Part shown: positions 24,465-33,063 of the stretch, piece after piece
Position numbering within the stretch: position 1 is the stretch's first letter
How the letters are laid out: the number at the start of each line of letters is the position of its first letter
Assembly (NCBI GenBank): GCA_031548515.1
Contig: JAVBRB010000028.1
Span: 1 to 33,523 of the forward strand
DNA: 33,523 bases
Origin: UBA940 sp031548515
GTDB taxonomy: Bacteria > Bacteroidota > Bacteroidia > Bacteroidales > Rikenellaceae
Direction: 5' to 3'
The notes under the pieces: generated by a model
What the model saw: only the letters and a program-made list of their open reading frames with translations
The model's database searches: none
What the model was told of the DNA's origin: nothing
Program-made: the position numbers and the translations under genes

Positions 24465-25910
24465 ATGGCAGATTTATCGAAACTAGAGCCTCATGCTGTG
24501 TGGGAGCAGTTCGAGGCTGTAACCAAGATCCCGCGCCCGTCGAAAAAAGAGGGGAAAATGATCGCATTCCTCGTGGATTTTGCGAAGGCGCACGGGTTGG
24601 AATATAGAAAGGACGCGGCCGGCAACGTCGTGATCATAAAACCGGCTGCGGCAGGTATGGAGAGCCGTCCGACAGTGGTGCTTCAGAGCCATATGGATAT
24701 GGTGTGCGAAAAGAACTCCGGTGTGGATTTCGATTTCGAGCGCGACGCCATCCGCACACGCATCGACGGCGACTGGGTGAGGGCTGAAGGGACGACTCTG
24801 GGCGCCGATGACGGAATCGGAATAGCCGCCGCGCTTGCCATGCTGCTTGACAATGAGGTGAAACACGGGCCGCTGGAGGCGCTGTTCACGGTGGACGAGG
24901 AGACCGGTCTGACCGGCGCGTTCAACCTCGGAGGCGATATGATATCGGGCAAGTACCTTGTGAATCTCGATTCGGAGGATGAAGGCGAGGTGTTTATAGG
25001 CTGCGCCGGGGGTGTGGATACGCTTGCATATCTCGATTACAAAACAGAAAAAGCTCCGACCGGATACCGGTTTTTCGATGTTTCGGTTTCGGGATTGCAG
25101 GGAGGCCACAGCGGCGATGACATTGAGAAAGGTCGCGGCAACTCCAATAAGATAATGGCCCGCCTGTTGTGGTCCGGGATCGCGGATTTCGGGCTGAGGC
25201 TCTCGCATATCGACGGCGGGAACCTGCGTAACGCGATTCCGCGCGAGGCACGGGCTTCGGTCTCAGTTCCCGAAGGTAAGGCCGCCGCGTTCATGAAATT
25301 TTTCGAGGGTTTTGCCGCCGACATTGCCGCTGAACTGCAATATACCGACGCAGGCATCAAGGTCGAGATAGATAAGGCCGAAGCGGCGGATGTCATCGAC
25401 GAAAAAACCGCACGCAACCTGGTTTACGCCCTCACAGGGGTGCCCAACGGAGTGCAGGCGATGAGTTTTGCGATGCAAGGATTGGTCGAAACTTCGACGA
25501 ACCTTGCATCGGTCAAGATGGGCGATGGCAAGATCGTGGTAACGACTTCGCAGCGTTCGTCGGTCGAGAGCGCCAAAAAAGCAACGGCTGCTGCAGTGGA
25601 ATCAGTATTCGCACTTGCGGGTGCGCGTGTCGAACATTCGGACGGTTATCCCGGTTGGGCGCCCAATCCCCATTCGCATATACTTGAAGTGACGGAGGCG
25701 GCTTATCTGAAACTGTTCGGCACTAAAGCCAAGGTGCGCGCGATCCATGCGGGCCTCGAGTGCGGACTGTTCCTTACGAAATATCCTGATCTGGAGATGG
25801 TGTCGATCGGGCCGACCCTGCGCGGAGTCCATTCTCCGGACGAACGGCTCGAGATCCCGACGGTCGACAGATTCTGGAAACTGCTGATCGGGATACTGGA
25901 AAGCCTGTAA
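24465..25910 (+). CDS. pepD: Aminoacyl-histidine dipeptidase (M20 family)
   Basis: A protein of 481 residues, full length for PepD. It is a cytosolic zinc dipeptidase that cleaves Xaa-His and other dipeptides. Metal and catalytic residues read clearly: His76 and Asp78 (QSHMDMV), Asp115/Asp116 (LGADDGIG), Glu145/Glu146 (VDEETG), Asp169 (VNLDSEDEG), and the C-terminal His456 (GVHSPDE). The lid domain contains the conserved GLQGGHSGDDI. There is no signal peptide. It stands alone between the divergent bacterioferritin gene and a terminator. Confidence 0.94.
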   Translation: MADLSKLEPHAVWEQFEAVTKIPRPSKKEGKMIAFLVDFAKAHGLEYRKDAAGNVVIIKPAAAGMESRPTVVLQSHMDMVCEKNSGVDFDFERDAIRTRIDGDWVRAEGTTLGADDGIGIAAALAMLLDNEVKHGPLEALFTVDEETGLTGAFNLGGDMISGKYLVNLDSEDEGEVFIGCAGGVDTLAYLDYKTEKAPTGYRFFDVSVSGLQGGHSGDDIEKGRGNSNKIMARLLWSGIADFGLRLSHIDGGNLRNAIPREARASVSVPEGKAAAFMKFFEGFAADIAAELQYTDAGIKVEIDKAEAADVIDEKTARNLVYALTGVPNGVQAMSFAMQGLVETSTNLASVKMGDGKIVVTTSQRSSVESAKKATAAAVESVFALAGARVEHSDGYPGWAPNPHSHILEVTEAAYLKLFGTKAKVRAIHAGLECGLFLTKYPDLEMVSIGPTLRGVHSPDERLEIPTVDRFWKLLIGILESL

Positions 25911-25914
25911 TAAG

Positions 25915-25943
25915 AACGGGAGCCTGCGAAGCTCCCGTTTTTT
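25915..25943. terminator. Terminator between pepD and the convergent YccF gene
   Basis: AACGGGAGC (25915-25923) pairs perfectly with GCTCCCGTT (25931-25939) around a 7-base loop, followed by TTTT. The T-run favours the plus strand; it may also help end the minus-strand operon that finishes at 25947. Confidence 0.88.
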
Positions 25944-25946
25944 AGT

Positions 25947-26321
25947 TTAACATGGCACGACGTCGTGCCCGAACGGAGTGAACGCCACAGCCATCAGTTT
26001 GAAATGCTGGAGTCCGAACGGTATCCCGACGATGGTTGTGCATAACAGGAGTCCGAAAGCCAGGTGCGTCAGGGCCAGGCACAGTCCTGCCGTGAAAACC
26101 CACAGGATGTTCATCAGTGTGTAGAGGCAACCGCTCCCGCTGTGGTCTATGATGGTATTCCTTCCGAAAGGCAGGAATGCGAATGCGCCTATCTTGAAAG
26201 CCTGGAAACCGAATGGTATCCCGATGATGGTCACGCACAGTAGTGCACCGGCTATGAAGTATCCCAACGCCACGAAAAGGCCGCCGAACAGAACCCAAAC
26301 TATATTTCCGAGTATATTCAT
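25947..26321 (-). CDS. YccF-family inner-membrane protein
   Basis: A protein of 124 residues made of two similar halves. Each has hydrophobic helices followed by a conserved IIGIPFGFQAFK / IVGIPFGLQHFK motif and a closing PFG (residues about 1-53 and 70-121). This duplicated layout is diagnostic of YccF. The function is unknown; a membrane location is clear from the hydrophobicity. Its ATG overlaps the aroC stop (ATGA), so translation is probably coupled to aroC. Confidence 0.9.
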   Translation of the reverse strand: MNILGNIVWVLFGGLFVALGYFIAGALLCVTIIGIPFGFQAFKIGAFAFLPFGRNTIIDHSGSGCLYTLMNILWVFTAGLCLALTHLAFGLLLCTTIVGIPFGLQHFKLMAVAFTPFGHDVVPC

Positions 26322-27289
26322 AGACTAAAGTCTGCCAATGCTATCGCCACGGCGGCTTCGGCGATCACAGGTACGCGCAGCGCTATGCAGGCATCGTGAC
26401 GTCCTCCGACGACGAGCGTTTCGACCCGTCCTGAAGCGAAGTTGAACGTTTCCTGCGGACGCGAAATGCTGGCGGTGGGTTTCACGGCGATGCGCACCAC
26501 GAGTTCATTGCCGTTGGTGATGCCGCCGTTGATCCCGCCTGCGTTATTCGTGCAGGTGGTTCCGCGCGCATCGACGATCATGTCGTTGTTTTCGGACCCG
26601 CGCAGTTTCGCGGCGTCGAAACCGCGTCCGAACTCGACTCCTTTCACTCCCGGGATCGAAAACATCAGGTGCCCTACCATGCTTTCGACCGAATCGAAGA
26701 AGGGTTCGCCCAGTCCCGCTGGAACTCCCGACGCACGGCATTCCACGACTCCGCCTACGGAATCCCCTTCACGCATGGCTTCGGAAATTATAGTGTCGAA
26801 CATCGTCCGGTCGCTCGATCCGCCTATCTCGATTATTCCGGCCGCAATCTGCACCTCTCCTAAAATCTTTTTTGCAACAGCCCCTGCCGCAACCAATCCT
26901 AGTGTCACGCGGCCCGAGAAGTGTCCGCCTCCGCGGTAGTCATTGTGGCCGTCGAATTTTTGAGAGGCTACGAAATCGGCGTGCGAGGGCCTCGGATGTT
27001 CGACAAGTTTTGAGTAATCCTTCGAGCGGGTGTCCCCGTTACGGAAAAGCACCGTCAGCGGCGCGCCGGTCGTATGTCCCTCGAAAACGCCCGAAACAAT
27101 TTCGGGTATGTCGGCTTCCTTGCGCGGCGTGGTGCCCTTGGCGCCACTGCGGCGGCGTGAAAGATCTGCCTCAAAGTCGGCCGGGACCAGTGGAATTCCC
27201 GCCGGAACGCCGTCCATGACGACCCCCAGGGCCTCGCCATGAGATTCGCCGAAAATCGTTATCCTGAAATTTCTTCCGAAACCGTTCAT
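26318..27289 (-). CDS. aroC: Chorismate synthase
   Basis: A protein of 323 residues. It makes chorismate from EPSP with reduced FMN, the last step of the shikimate pathway. Conserved blocks are present: FGESHGEALG (13-22), the arginine-rich SRRRSGAKG, RPSHADF, YRGGGHFSGRVT, NNAGGINGGITNG, and GGRHDAC. It is some 35 residues shorter than the E. coli enzyme (361), mainly through loss of residues after EVQIAAGIIEIGG; all active-site blocks remain. It shares a transcription unit with lptB and aroA upstream, separated from aroA by a 70-base gap with a REP-like palindrome, and it overlaps YccF. Confidence 0.95.
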   Translation of the reverse strand: MNGFGRNFRITIFGESHGEALGVVMDGVPAGIPLVPADFEADLSRRRSGAKGTTPRKEADIPEIVSGVFEGHTTGAPLTVLFRNGDTRSKDYSKLVEHPRPSHADFVASQKFDGHNDYRGGGHFSGRVTLGLVAAGAVAKKILGEVQIAAGIIEIGGSSDRTMFDTIISEAMREGDSVGGVVECRASGVPAGLGEPFFDSVESMVGHLMFSIPGVKGVEFGRGFDAAKLRGSENNDMIVDARGTTCTNNAGGINGGITNGNELVVRIAVKPTASISRPQETFNFASGRVETLVVGGRHDACIALRVPVIAEAAVAIALADFSL

Positions 27290-27313
27290 TCGTTAGATTG
27301 ATATTATTAAGGT

Positions 27314-27353
27314 AGATCCCTCGTCGGAACTGCGTTCTTCCGTCGGGATGACA
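27314..27353. repeat. REP-like palindrome between aroA and aroC
   Basis: Read on the minus strand it begins TGTCATCCCGACGG and ends CGACGAGGGATCT, an imperfect hairpin of the TGTCATcCCGA...GGGATCT type, which recurs as multi-copy intergenic palindromes in many bacterial genomes. It sits 7 bases beyond the aroA stop, where it may stabilise the upstream mRNA or reduce read-through to aroC. Confidence 0.6.
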
Positions 27354-27359
27354 TTCTAA

Positions 27360-28619
27360 CTAAACCGCTGCCGACGTTCCGGTTAATTTTTCGAAATCCT
27401 GCCAGAAGCCGGCGTATGATTTCGAAACGCACTCGGCGCCGCGGATCGTGACGGGCGACGAGGCGTTGAGCGCCGCAACCGCGAGCGACATGGCTATACG
27501 GTGGTCTCCGTGACTTTCGACGGTTCCTCCGCCTATCTGCCCGCCGGTGACGCGCATAATGTTCTCACCGTCCGTATCGACCTCTATGCCCAACTTGCCG
27601 TATTCGCTCCGAAGGGTTTCTGCACGGTCACTCTCTTTGTGTACGAGGCGGTTGGTGCCAGTTATGACCGAAGTCCCTTCGCAGTTGGCGGCCAGAGCCA
27701 CGAGTGCTGGGAAAAGGTCCGGACAGTCAGTAGCATCGAATTCGAATGCGTTCAGTTCGCGCCGGCAGACCGTGACCGAATCCCCGGTCTCTTCGATACG
27801 CGCTCCAGTACGGGAGAGGACGTCTATAATGGCGGTGTCGGCCTGCAGCGATACGCTTTTCAGATTATGTACCGTCACCATCCCAGCTACCGCTCCTGCC
27901 ACCAGCAGGCACGAAGCTGCGCTCCAGTCCCCCTCCATTATGAAATCCGCAGGGGTATATTCCTGTCCGCCCGGAACGTAGAACTCCTCGTAGTCGCGGT
28001 GGTCGATATCGATGCCGAACTTGTCCATAGTGTCGATGGTCATGTCGATATAGGGAAAACTTTTCAGTCCGTCGACATATATGGTAGTACCCCGTTCGGC
28101 GAGCGGGAGCGACATCAGAAGGCCGGTCAGGAACTGCGACGAAACCGATCCGTCGAGCCGAACCTCGCCTCCGAGCATCGGGCCTTTCACGATTACAGGC
28201 AGGAACCCCTTGTTGTCTTTCACTTTTACGCCCAGTTGCCGCAGAGGTTCGGCCATCATGGTCATCGGGCGGCGCAGGATGCTGCCCCGGCCATCTATGG
28301 TCATCGGGCCGCCGCAGAGCGATGCGATGGGGGTGAAGAGGCGGGTCGAGAGTCCCGATTCGCCGATGTCGAGTATGCCCGATACGGGACTCAGCCCTCC
28401 GCGTATGGCGTAGGTGGTATTGTCGAGCCTGCGGACCTGTGCACCCAGTACCTGGACCACGCGCAAGGCGGCTTCCGTGTCGTCGCACATCTCGACGTTG
28501 TATAGGGTTGATTCCCCTGGCGCCAGCAGCGCCGCGGCAATCGCCCGTTGGGCGTAACTTTTGGAACTCGGAGGGACTATATCGCCTTCTACCGTCCCGC
28601 AGGTCACTATTTTGTCCAT
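27360..28619 (-). CDS. aroA: 3-phosphoshikimate 1-carboxyvinyltransferase (EPSP synthase)
   Basis: A protein of 419 residues from the ATG at 28619; a GTG at 28625 overlapping the lptB stop is a possible alternative. It joins shikimate-3-phosphate and PEP. The family blocks are present but divergent: PPSSKSYAQRA near the start, GESGLSTRLF where relatives have GNAGTxxR, SSQFLTGLLM, DWSAASCLL, DCPDLFPAL with the catalytic Asp, HKESDRAETL, and HGDHRIAMS near the end. The GNAG to GESG change affects the PEP-binding loop linked in other enzymes to glyphosate tolerance. It is almost fused to lptB (2 bases between stop and ATG). Confidence 0.93.
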   Translation of the reverse strand: MDKIVTCGTVEGDIVPPSSKSYAQRAIAAALLAPGESTLYNVEMCDDTEAALRVVQVLGAQVRRLDNTTYAIRGGLSPVSGILDIGESGLSTRLFTPIASLCGGPMTIDGRGSILRRPMTMMAEPLRQLGVKVKDNKGFLPVIVKGPMLGGEVRLDGSVSSQFLTGLLMSLPLAERGTTIYVDGLKSFPYIDMTIDTMDKFGIDIDHRDYEEFYVPGGQEYTPADFIMEGDWSAASCLLVAGAVAGMVTVHNLKSVSLQADTAIIDVLSRTGARIEETGDSVTVCRRELNAFEFDATDCPDLFPALVALAANCEGTSVITGTNRLVHKESDRAETLRSEYGKLGIEVDTDGENIMRVTGGQIGGGTVESHGDHRIAMSLAVAALNASSPVTIRGAECVSKSYAGFWQDFEKLTGTSAAV

Positions 28620-28621
28620 AA

Positions 28622-29359
28622 TCACCTTAGCTCAAAGTCCTTACCCAGATAAACCTCACGCACTCTTTCATCGTTCGCAAGCTCTTCGGCCGTACCCGAT
28701 TTCAGTATCTTTCCCTCGAACAACAGGTAAGTTCGGTCGGTGATCTTCAATGTTTCGTGCACGTTGTGGTCGGTGATGATTACCCCGATATTTCGGTCCT
28801 TGAGGCTGCCGACGATTGTCTGGATATCTTCCACTGCGATCGGGTCCACACCCGCGAACGGTTCGTCGAGCAGGATGAACGCGGGATTTATGGCAACCGC
28901 TCGGGCGATCTCGCAGCGGCGGCGTTCGCCGCCCGACAACTGGATGCCCTTGCTTTTGCGAACCTTCTGCAGGCCGAACTCAGCGATGAGCGACTCGAGC
29001 CTTTCCTTTTGGTACTGGCGGGTGAATTCGGTCATCTCCAATACAGCCTTGATATTGTCCTCGACACTCAGGCGGCGGAAAACCGACGCTTCCTGCGCCA
29101 GATAGCCGACGCCCATCTGCGCGCGCTTGTAGACCGGCAGTTTGGTGATGTCGGTGGCGACTCCTTCGTCGTTTTCCAGGAAAATAGACCCCTGGTTGGG
29201 TTTGACAAGCCCCACGACCATATAGAAAGTGGTCGTCTTACCGGCCCCGTTAGGTCCCAGCAACCCTACGATCTCTCCCTGGTTTACATCTATCGAAACG
29301 TGATCCACAACAGTACGCGTTTTGTACTGCTTCACCAGATCCGCTGTATATAACCTCAT
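28622..29359 (-). CDS. lptB: LPS export ABC transporter ATPase
   Basis: A protein of 245 residues. It is the ATPase of the LptBFGC machine that extracts LPS from the inner membrane. Walker A GPNGAGKTT (about 35-43), Q-loop YLAQEASVF, signature LSGGERRR, Walker B FILLDEPFAGVDP and H-loop ITDHNV are all intact. The FRRLSVEDNI segment after the Q-loop is typical of LptB rather than of other ABC ATPases. It leads a four-gene minus-strand unit with aroA, aroC and YccF. A large inverted repeat (29360-29436) abuts its start codon. Confidence 0.95.
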   Translation of the reverse strand: MRLYTADLVKQYKTRTVVDHVSIDVNQGEIVGLLGPNGAGKTTTFYMVVGLVKPNQGSIFLENDEGVATDITKLPVYKRAQMGVGYLAQEASVFRRLSVEDNIKAVLEMTEFTRQYQKERLESLIAEFGLQKVRKSKGIQLSGGERRRCEIARAVAINPAFILLDEPFAGVDPIAVEDIQTIVGSLKDRNIGVIITDHNVHETLKITDRTYLLFEGKILKSGTAEELANDERVREVYLGKDFELR

Positions 29360-29436
29360 AACTTAAATTCGGGATAACGGTTATCCCTTTTTAATTATTA
29401 ATATCCATTTGGAGTTTGTTATCCCGAACATAAGTT
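29360..29436 (-). promoter_or_regulatory. lptB: Long inverted repeat in the lptB leader
   Basis: AACTTA-aa-TTCGGGATAAC (29360-29378) pairs with GTTATCCCGAA-ca-TAAGTT (29418-29436): 17 pairs with one 2x2 internal loop, around a 39-base centre. A competing local hairpin GGGATAA/TTATCCC (29371-29387) shares the left arm. It starts at the base next to the lptB ATG, so it would be in the mRNA leader and could mask initiation. A small hairpin (cgatgc/gcatcg, 29439-29454) follows. The rest of the divergent gap to 29660 has the promoter below and no gene. Confidence 0.5.
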
Positions 29437-29531
29437 AACGATGCTTTGGCATCGCAGCGTGTTCGATCACCCCTCTCTTGATCCTCCCATATAACCGAAG
29501 GGGAGGAAATAGTATGATGGTAATTATTTTA

Positions 29532-29539
29532 CAAAGATA
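29532..29539 (-). promoter_or_regulatory. lptB: Likely lptB operon promoter (-7, TATCTTTG)
   Basis: On the minus strand TATCTTTG matches TAnnTTTG. No clear TTTG at -33. Transcription would start near 29525, giving a leader of about 165 bases that contains the inverted repeat at 29360-29436. Confidence 0.45.
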
Positions 29540-29660
29540 GTCTTTTTCCGGGGCGCAGCCCATATTTATGGAAATTTGCATATTTTCCGTAAAAATAGGG
29601 AAATTTGGAAATTATGTATATCTTTAATCTGTTAAAATTGAAAACCGACGCCAAAGTTCA

Positions 29661-31856
29661 GTGAAAGCACAACCGGATACCATGCTTTATGATAAGCTGA
29701 AGGAGTACTTCGGCTTCACTTCTTTTAAAGGCAACCAGGAGGCCGTGATCCGAAACGTGCTCGACGGGCGCGACACTTTCGTGCTGATGCCCACCGGCGG
29801 AGGCAAGTCGCTGTGTTACCAGTTGCCAGCCCTTATAATGGATGGCGTCGCCATAGTAATCTCTCCACTCATCGCCCTGATGAAAAATCAGGTCGATTCG
29901 ATGCGTGCGTTCAGCGAAACGGAAGGCGTTGCCCATTTCCTTAATTCGTCGCTCAACAAGGGCGCTATCCAGCAGGTGCGCGACGACGTTCTGGCCGGAA
30001 AGACCAAACTGTTGTACTTCGCGCCCGAATCGCTAACCAAAGAGGACAACGTTGCGTTTCTGCGCAAGATCAAAATATCGTTCTTTGCCATCGACGAAGC
30101 TCACTGCATCTCGGAGTGGGGTCATGACTTTCGTCCGGAATACCGACGCATTAGGCCAATAATCAATGATATAGGCAATGCTCCCATAATCGCGCTCACC
30201 GCCACCGCCACTCCTAAGGTGCAGATGGATATCCAGAAGAATCTCGGTATGCAGGAGGCTGCGGTGTTCAAGTCGTCGTTCAACCGCCCGAACCTCTACT
30301 ACGAGATACGTGCCAAGGTCGACGCCCCGAAAGAGATCATCCGCTATATAAAAACCAACGAAGGTAAATCGGGGATAGTATATTGCCTGAGCCGCAAAAA
30401 GGTAGAGGAACTGACCGAATTATTGTTGGCCAACGGCATCAAGGCCCACGCATACCATGCCGGTATGGACGCGGTGACAAGAGCCAGGAACCAGGACGAT
30501 TTCCTGATGGAGAACGTGGACGTCATCGTAGCCACCATCGCTTTCGGCATGGGCATCGACAAACCCGACGTGCGCTACGTGATACATTACGACATCCCCA
30601 AGAGCCTCGAGGGTTACTACCAGGAGACCGGACGCGCTGGACGCGACGGCGGTGAAGGCCAGTGCGTTACATTCTACAGTTACAAAGATATCCAGAAACT
30701 CGAAAAGTTCATGCAGGGTAAGCCGATCGCCGAGCAGGAGATAGGCAAGCTGCTTCTTATGGAGACTGTTTCATACGCCGAGTCATCCATATGCCGCCGC
30801 AAGACGCTGCTGCACTATTTCGGCGAAGAATACAAGCAGAACAACTGCGGGAGTTGCGACAACTGTCTCAATCCGAAACCGAAGATCGATGCTACGGCCG
30901 ATATGCAACTTGTGTTGGAAACATTGCAGGCGATAGGCGATAAGTTCAAGATAGATTACCTCGAAAGCGTGTTGACGGGAAAAACCACCACGCTCATCAA
31001 ATCGTACCGCCATCACAAAATAGAACAATTCGGTGCAGGCACAGAGCGTGCCGCCCGCTACTGGGGTGCCGTAATACGCCAGGGCCTGATTTTGGGGCTT
31101 ATTGACAAGAATATCGAAAATTACGGTTTGTTGGCGATAAATGCCAAGGGGTTGGCATTTATCGAAAAACCATTCCCGGTTACCGTTACGCTCGACCACG
31201 AATACGACTCGGAAGGCGAGGACGAGGACGGAGCGGCACAGCCCATGGGCAAGGGTGGCGCAGCCGACGAAGAATTGTTCCGGATGTTGAAAGAACTTAC
31301 CAGGAAAGTGGCTAAACAGCATGGACTGCCCCCGTTCGTCGTCTTTCAGGATCCCTCTATCGAAGATATGTCGGTGCATTATCCCATTACCATCGATGAG
31401 ATGCAGAATATCAGTGGCGTGGGTGCAGGTAAGGCTAAAAAATTCGGTCAGCCGTTCATCGAACTCATCAGGCGCTACGTCGAGGAGAAAGATATAGTCC
31501 GACCGCAGGACATGGTGGTGAAAAGCGTTGCAAATAAGAGCGCCAACAAGGTTTACATCATCCAGAGCATCGACCGCAAGATGGATTTCTCGGATATCGC
31601 ACGCGCCAAAGACCTCGATCTGGACGAACTTCTGGGCGAGATCGAAAGCATCGTATATTCCGGCACCAAGCTCAATATAAGCTACTATATCGATGAAGCT
31701 ATGGACGAGGACAAGGCTGAGGAAATATACCTTTATTTTAAAGAGGATGCCGAAAGCGACTCCATCGAAGAGGCGGTCAAAGAGTTGGGTTCGGACTTCA
31801 CCGAAGAAGAGATCCGCCTGGTGCGTATTAAGTTCCTCTGCGAACAAGGTCATTGA
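29661..31856 (+). CDS. recQ: ATP-dependent DNA helicase RecQ
   Basis: A protein of 731 residues from a GTG at 29661; the ATG at 29682 (residue 8) is an equally plausible start. It is a 3'-5' helicase for recombination and fork repair. Motif I MPTGGGKS (Lys49), DEAH box 145-148 followed by CISEWGHDFRPEY, and motif VI QETGRAGRDG are clear. The zinc-binding cysteines are 378, 396, 399 and 402. The winged-helix and HRDC domains follow (HRDC about 525-600). A further C-terminal extension of about 120 residues, acidic and helical, goes beyond E. coli RecQ (about 610) and is usual in Bacteroidota RecQ. It is divergent from lptB. Confidence 0.95.
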   Translation: MKAQPDTMLYDKLKEYFGFTSFKGNQEAVIRNVLDGRDTFVLMPTGGGKSLCYQLPALIMDGVAIVISPLIALMKNQVDSMRAFSETEGVAHFLNSSLNKGAIQQVRDDVLAGKTKLLYFAPESLTKEDNVAFLRKIKISFFAIDEAHCISEWGHDFRPEYRRIRPIINDIGNAPIIALTATATPKVQMDIQKNLGMQEAAVFKSSFNRPNLYYEIRAKVDAPKEIIRYIKTNEGKSGIVYCLSRKKVEELTELLLANGIKAHAYHAGMDAVTRARNQDDFLMENVDVIVATIAFGMGIDKPDVRYVIHYDIPKSLEGYYQETGRAGRDGGEGQCVTFYSYKDIQKLEKFMQGKPIAEQEIGKLLLMETVSYAESSICRRKTLLHYFGEEYKQNNCGSCDNCLNPKPKIDATADMQLVLETLQAIGDKFKIDYLESVLTGKTTTLIKSYRHHKIEQFGAGTERAARYWGAVIRQGLILGLIDKNIENYGLLAINAKGLAFIEKPFPVTVTLDHEYDSEGEDEDGAAQPMGKGGAADEELFRMLKELTRKVAKQHGLPPFVVFQDPSIEDMSVHYPITIDEMQNISGVGAGKAKKFGQPFIELIRRYVEEKDIVRPQDMVVKSVANKSANKVYIIQSIDRKMDFSDIARAKDLDLDELLGEIESIVYSGTKLNISYYIDEAMDEDKAEEIYLYFKEDAESDSIEEAVKELGSDFTEEEIRLVRIKFLCEQGH

Positions 31857-32003
31857 TCTTGTGAAAAACGCCCGTCTGCTGGTTACACTTGATGCCCGGA
31901 TCTTCATTTAGAGTTAATAAGTTGTGGTCCTTGTGGTTGTGCAGGCGTTGGCTTCGCCTTCCTCCTTAGCGTTCTGGCAAAATGTAAACACTTGCCACTC
32001 GCT

Positions 32004-32031
32004 TATCCGTCGGTTGCATACGGATATTTTT
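32004..32031 (+). terminator. Probable recQ terminator
   Basis: TATCCGT (32004-32010) pairs perfectly with ACGGATA (32020-32026) around a 9-base loop, followed by TTTTT. It lies in the 206-base gap after recQ and ends 31 bases before rsmA, so it could also affect rsmA. No convincing promoter was found for rsmA. Confidence 0.55.
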
Positions 32032-32062
32032 GACAAGATGTTTTTATTGTTTGAATTATTGA

Positions 32063-32830
32063 ATGGAAGTAAGGGCTAAAAAATCACTGGGGCAGCATTT
32101 CCTGACAGACCTCAATATTGCGCGTAAGATAGCAGATTCGCTTTCGGGCGGTGGCGACGTGTTGGAGATAGGAGGGGGGATGGGCGTGTTGACGCAGTTC
32201 CTGCTTCAGAGGGACGACATCCGCCTGTGGGGGATTGAGATCGACAGGGAGAGTATAGCCTATATGCGCGAACATTTCCCCGAATTTTCATCGAGGCTCA
32301 TCGAGGGGGATTTCCTGAAGTTCGATCTTCGGGGGCGGTTCCCGGACGGCGTGAAAATTATAGGCAACTTCCCATACAACATCTCCTCGCAGATATTTTT
32401 CAAGGTTCTGGAGAACCGCGATATCGTTCCAGAGGTGGTGGGCATGATCCAGCGCGAGGTGGCGCAGCGCATCGCCGAACCCCCGGGCAGCCGTACCTAC
32501 GGAATCATGAGCGTGCTGCTGCAGGCATGGTACGACATTGAATATCTTTTTACGGTCAACGAGAACGTTTTTTCTCCTCCCCCAAAAGTAAAGAGCGCCG
32601 TGATACGCCTCACTCGTAACCCGATGAAAGAGTTGGGCTGCGATGAGGCGCTTTTTGTAAAGGTCGTCAAGGCGGCTTTCGGACAGCGCCGGAAGATGAT
32701 CCGCAACTCTCTCAGGGCGGTCTTCGGTGATTTCGGGGGAGCGGAATATCCGCTTTTCAGCGACCGCGCAGAAAAACTCTCTGTGGCGCAGTTCGTCGAC
32801 CTGACGAACTGGGTCGCCAGCCATATATAA
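32063..32830 (+). CDS. rsmA: 16S rRNA dimethyladenosine transferase (RsmA/KsgA)
   Basis: A protein of 255 residues. It dimethylates two adjacent adenosines near the 3' end of 16S rRNA during 30S assembly; loss gives kasugamycin resistance in other bacteria. Motifs: KKSLGQHFL at the start, SAM-binding VLEIGGGMGVLT (33-44), acidic EIDRES, and the adenosine-site motif NFPY (102-105), where many relatives have NLPY. The C-terminal domain includes FSPPPKVKSAVIRL and FGQRRKMIRNSLR. The next gene starts 2 bases past its stop. Confidence 0.95.
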   Translation: MEVRAKKSLGQHFLTDLNIARKIADSLSGGGDVLEIGGGMGVLTQFLLQRDDIRLWGIEIDRESIAYMREHFPEFSSRLIEGDFLKFDLRGRFPDGVKIIGNFPYNISSQIFFKVLENRDIVPEVVGMIQREVAQRIAEPPGSRTYGIMSVLLQAWYDIEYLFTVNENVFSPPPKVKSAVIRLTRNPMKELGCDEALFVKVVKAAFGQRRKMIRNSLRAVFGDFGGAEYPLFSDRAEKLSVAQFVDLTNWVASHI

Positions 32831-32832
32831 TC

Positions 32833-33063
32833 ATGACTCTGGAATTAAAGAGGGATTTGAAAATACTTGGTTATGTGATATTATTCCTTGCTATTATCTC
32901 CGTCTGGGGAATAACCAGGGATAAAAGACACGAACGCTTGTTGAAAGAGTCGTCGGAACGCACGGCCGGTGTCATAGTGAGGTTTTATAATTATAAACAC
33001 GGTTACGGTTTCGGATATGAATTCGTTGTAGACAGTATCGTTTATTCCGGCAGGGGGATATGA
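32833..33063 (+). CDS. Small membrane protein, N-terminal part of a probable frameshifted DUF3592-like gene
   Basis: An ORF of 76 residues starting 2 bases after rsmA. It has one membrane helix (about residues 11-27, ILGYVILFLAIISVW), then a soluble part with AGVIVRFYNYKHGYGFGYEFVVDSIVYSGRG. It stops abruptly at TGA (33061-33063), in a beta-strand-like segment. The next ORF continues the same kind of sequence in another frame. Together they resemble a short membrane-anchored DUF3592-like protein; that family recollection is tentative. Function unknown. Confidence 0.5.
   Translation: MTLELKRDLKILGYVILFLAIISVWGITRDKRHERLLKESSERTAGVIVRFYNYKHGYGFGYEFVVDSIVYSGRGI

Noticed and set aside
27501..28505. 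334-codon ORF antisense to aroA
   Set aside because: The minus strand has all EPSP synthase blocks; the plus-strand frame is a shadow.
33053..33063. Programmed -1 ribosomal frameshift site at the G-run
   Set aside because: The frame-0 codons AGG-GGG-ATA do not form an X-XXY-YYZ slippery heptamer, and no downstream pseudoknot is visible; mutation, coupling or sequence error are simpler.
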